Assembly (NCBI GenBank): GCA_902787835.1
Contig: CADAHU010000005.1
Span: 1 to 53,187 of the forward strand
DNA: 53,187 nucleotides
From: an uncultured Eubacteriales bacterium
GTDB taxonomy: Bacteria > Bacillota > Clostridia > Christensenellales > Aristaeellaceae
Direction: 5' to 3'
The translations under genes were made by a program, and so were the position numbers. Numbering within the stretch: position 1 is the first letter of the stretch; every line of letters begins with the position of its first letter. The notes under the pieces are model-generated. The model had not been told where the DNA came from. It saw nothing but the letters and a program-made list of their open reading frames with translations, and did not search any database. Shown piece after piece: positions 51,339 to 53,187 of this stretch.

Positions 51339-53187
51339 TTACTCGTAGCAGTCGCCCACGTGGTTGATGATGATGCCGAGGCCCAAAGGCGTCTCATAAT
51401 CATCAATGATCTCCAGCGCCTTGCCGTGTTTCTTCCGCTTGGATTCATCCGGCGGCGTAATCCACGGGTTGTGCGGGGTGGGATTGCCGGGTTCATCGGG
51501 CTTACGGGTGCTGTTGGTAATGAGGGTCGTGGTTCCGCTGACCGCCACATTGGTCTGGGTGTAGCCCAGCACAACGGGCTCGCTCCAGGTGTAGGTCACC
51601 TTTACGCCGTTCTTGTAAACGGGCAGGTTATTGATGGTGGCCGACCATCCGTTGGCGTCGCTCAGCGTTACGGTCATGCCGTTGGAGAGCGTAACCTGGA
51701 TGCTGGACGGACGCAGACCGCGCTCGTTGTCGTTATCATCCCAGATCTTGGTGATCGTGGCCGAGGTGGTCTCGCGCGTATAGGTGTTGATCAGATCGAA
51801 ACCGCTTACCGTGGTGGTGTAGTAGGGAACGCTTACCTCCGCGATGGTGTAGGAGATCAGGCGCTCGCCATCATACTTGGGCAGGTTGGTGAAGCTCCAG
51901 CTCCAGCCGGTTGCCGCGCTGGCCGTGGTGGAATCCACAGCCGCGCCATCCGCCATCAGGTTCACCGTGATGCTGTCCGGACGCATGCCGTCTTCGTTGT
52001 TGTTATCCTCCCAGACCTTATGACCGGATACCTCCGTGGTTTCAGGCGCCGGGGTTTGGGTCGGGATGGGCGTCTGCCTGGGCGGCGGCGCGGGCGTCCT
52101 TGTGGGCGTCGAGGTGGGCGTAGGCGTAGGCGTGCTCATGGTCGTATTGATGAATACGATCGCATCCTCCGTCGTAGTGGCCCCGTTATCCACCTTGGTG
52201 ATCTTTTGCTCCACCGTCAGCGTACCGTTGTGGGTTACATCCTTCACCGTGTAGGCGACGGTGTAAATCGCGTGGTCCACCGTGATGGTATTGGTGGAGG
52301 TGGACGTCTCGCGCACCGTGTAGATCCAGGTGCCTTCCTTGGTGAAGGACAGGGTGCCAAAGTCAATACTGCCGTTGGCGGCGTTGGTCGCCGTGGTCTT
52401 GAGCTTGCTCTGGTCAATGCCCGTCTTCGGGTTCGTGGCGTCCGGCGTGATGCTGAAGGTAAACTGGTTGGCGCGCAGCGCGTTGCTGCCGGAGCCGACC
52501 AGGCGCTTGGTAGCGTGCGGCGAAACCTCGACCTTGGCGGCATACACGTTGGTAAAGTCAAGATGCTCGCAGCTGTTGCTCTTCTGCACAACCAGGGTGC
52601 CATCGCCGTTATCGCTGAGCTTCACGCTGACTGTGTACTCGGTGGTATCAGCCTCCGCAACACCGTCCATGGTGAACTTGGACTCCGTCACCTTATACTG
52701 GAAGGTGATATCGCTCTGCCCCGCAGGGATATCGCTCAGCTTGTAGCGGATGGGCTTGAAGGCGTATTGCGCCGTATTGCCCGCCGCGGGCTTGATGGTG
52801 ACGGTATCCTCCTCCGGCATCGGCGCGCCGTCGGTCAGCGCTTCAAGCTTGATGGTGATGCTGTCGCCATTCTTGAATTCGCGTCCCTCGATGGTCTTTA
52901 CGCCCTTCAGGATCGCCTCGCCGTTTGCGTCATAGGTGTTGACGAAGTTCAGCGCCTTGTAATTGTCGCTGGGCTCAACCTTCAGCGTGCCGTCCTTGTT
53001 GTCCGTCACGGTCACCGTTACGGTGTATTCGTTCGTATCCACCGTGATGCCGCTGCCGTCCGCGCTTGTCTCCTTTACCATGTAGGTATGGGTGCCAACA
53101 TCATCCAGCGTGTAGGTGATCGCGGTGAAGGTGATGGTCTCGGTGCCGTTGTTGGCGCCGGTCGCCACCACAGTGCCGTTCTCGGTA
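51339..53187 (-). CDS. Partial pilin-like adhesin with FctA-type and Cna_B-type domains
   Basis: The 5' part lies beyond the right edge; 616 residues are visible. The first 330 or so form repeated Spy0128/FctA-like domains of about 115 residues each, with recurring patterns such as GTHTYMVKETSADGSGITVD, EYTVTVTVTDNKDGTL and FVNTYDANGE; these usually carry Lys-Asn isopeptide bonds. A Thr-Pro-rich linker follows, then two Cna_B-type domains (SGHKVWEDNNNEDGMRPDSI and ITKIWDDNDNERGLRPSSIQ). There is no LPXTG or membrane tail; the C-terminus reads IDDYETPLGLGIIINHVGDC, then YE. A surface or pilus role is inferred. Confidence 0.88.
   Translation of the reverse strand, partial: TENGTVVATGANNGTETITFTAITYTLDDVGTHTYMVKETSADGSGITVDTNEYTVTVTVTDNKDGTLKVEPSDNYKALNFVNTYDANGEAILKGVKTIEGREFKNGDSITIKLEALTDGAPMPEEDTVTIKPAAGNTAQYAFKPIRYKLSDIPAGQSDITFQYKVTESKFTMDGVAEADTTEYTVSVKLSDNGDGTLVVQKSNSCEHLDFTNVYAAKVEVSPHATKRLVGSGSNALRANQFTFSITPDATNPKTGIDQSKLKTTATNAANGSIDFGTLSFTKEGTWIYTVRETSTSTNTITVDHAIYTVAYTVKDVTHNGTLTVEQKITKVDNGATTTEDAIVFINTTMSTPTPTPTSTPTRTPAPPPRQTPIPTQTPAPETTEVSGHKVWEDNNNEDGMRPDSITVNLMADGAAVDSTTASAATGWSWSFTNLPKYDGERLISYTIAEVSVPYYTTTVSGFDLINTYTRETTSATITKIWDDNDNERGLRPSSIQVTLSNGMTVTLSDANGWSATINNLPVYKNGVKVTYTWSEPVVLGYTQTNVAVSGTTTLITNSTRKPDEPGNPTPHNPWITPPDESKRKKHGKALEIIDDYETPLGLGIIINHVGDCYE

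Noticed and set aside
51339..51420. Sortase LPXTG signal on the adhesin
   Set aside because: No LPXTG-like motif, hydrophobic segment and basic tail in the right order; the protein ends with DCYE.

Overview
The window reads as a moderately high-GC chromosome segment from an anaerobic gut-type Clostridia (Firmicutes) bacterium. The evidence is a T-box leader, a tandem glycine riboswitch, a compact division and cell-wall cluster with MraZ and a PASTA-tailed FtsI/SpoVD-type transpeptidase, a MurE with the meso-diaminopimelate motif DNPR, an EF-P/Xaa-Pro peptidase pair, an atypical long PRPP synthetase, a Gx-type transporter and several secreted proteins with Pro-Thr linkers. I cannot name a species. 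I saw no rRNA, tRNA, CRISPR array, transposase or prophage.

Layout. 1-6.5 kb (+): end of a probable regulator; a T-box leader; a LeuA-family protein lacking the usual metal ligands, translationally coupled to a fused TIM-barrel/acyl-CoA ligase; an AraC regulator. 6.5-10.2 kb (-): a CHAP-domain secreted protein with about twenty PTPV repeats, then serC-serA. 10.4-15 kb: a secreted hypothetical (+), then a zinc/manganese uptake operon read leftward (small Cys-rich membrane protein, binding protein, ATPase, permease, lipoprotein). 15.1-16.9 kb (+): glycine riboswitch and Na+/alanine-glycine symporter. 16.9-18.8 kb: a structured dispersed repeat, a hypothetical gene and a pyrophosphatase-GNAT fusion. 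18.9-32.2 kb (-): mraZ, ftsL-like, PBP, murE, mraY, murD, ftsW, murA, ftsQ, then ftsA and ftsZ with their own promoter; rsmH, murF, murG, murC and murB are absent from it. 32.6-43.5 kb: metallophosphoesterase/zinc-ribbon pair, CAP-domain protein, esterase, CD1247-type protein, EF-P, Xaa-Pro peptidase, a PRPP synthetase operon, a secreted Ig-like protein, and a PadR/DUF4097 pair behind a clear operator. 43.5-48.4 kb: YgiQ radical SAM protein, an ABC exporter whose permease seems frameshifted, and a Gx transporter. 48.4-53.2 kb: second copy of the dispersed repeat, then a non-lipidated peptide-binding protein downstream of a large pilin-like adhesin that runs off the right edge.

How parts work together. 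The cluster from mraZ to ftsZ makes the lipid-linked peptidoglycan precursor and the division ring. The zinc operon is a complete ABC uptake system. The T-box cassette couples an amino-acid starvation signal to two enzyme-like proteins whose joint reaction is unknown to me; it is the best candidate here for an undescribed pathway. The two copies of the structured repeat, both just downstream of a forward gene and with a compensatory base-pair change in one stem, are the best candidate for an undescribed RNA or mobile palindromic element.
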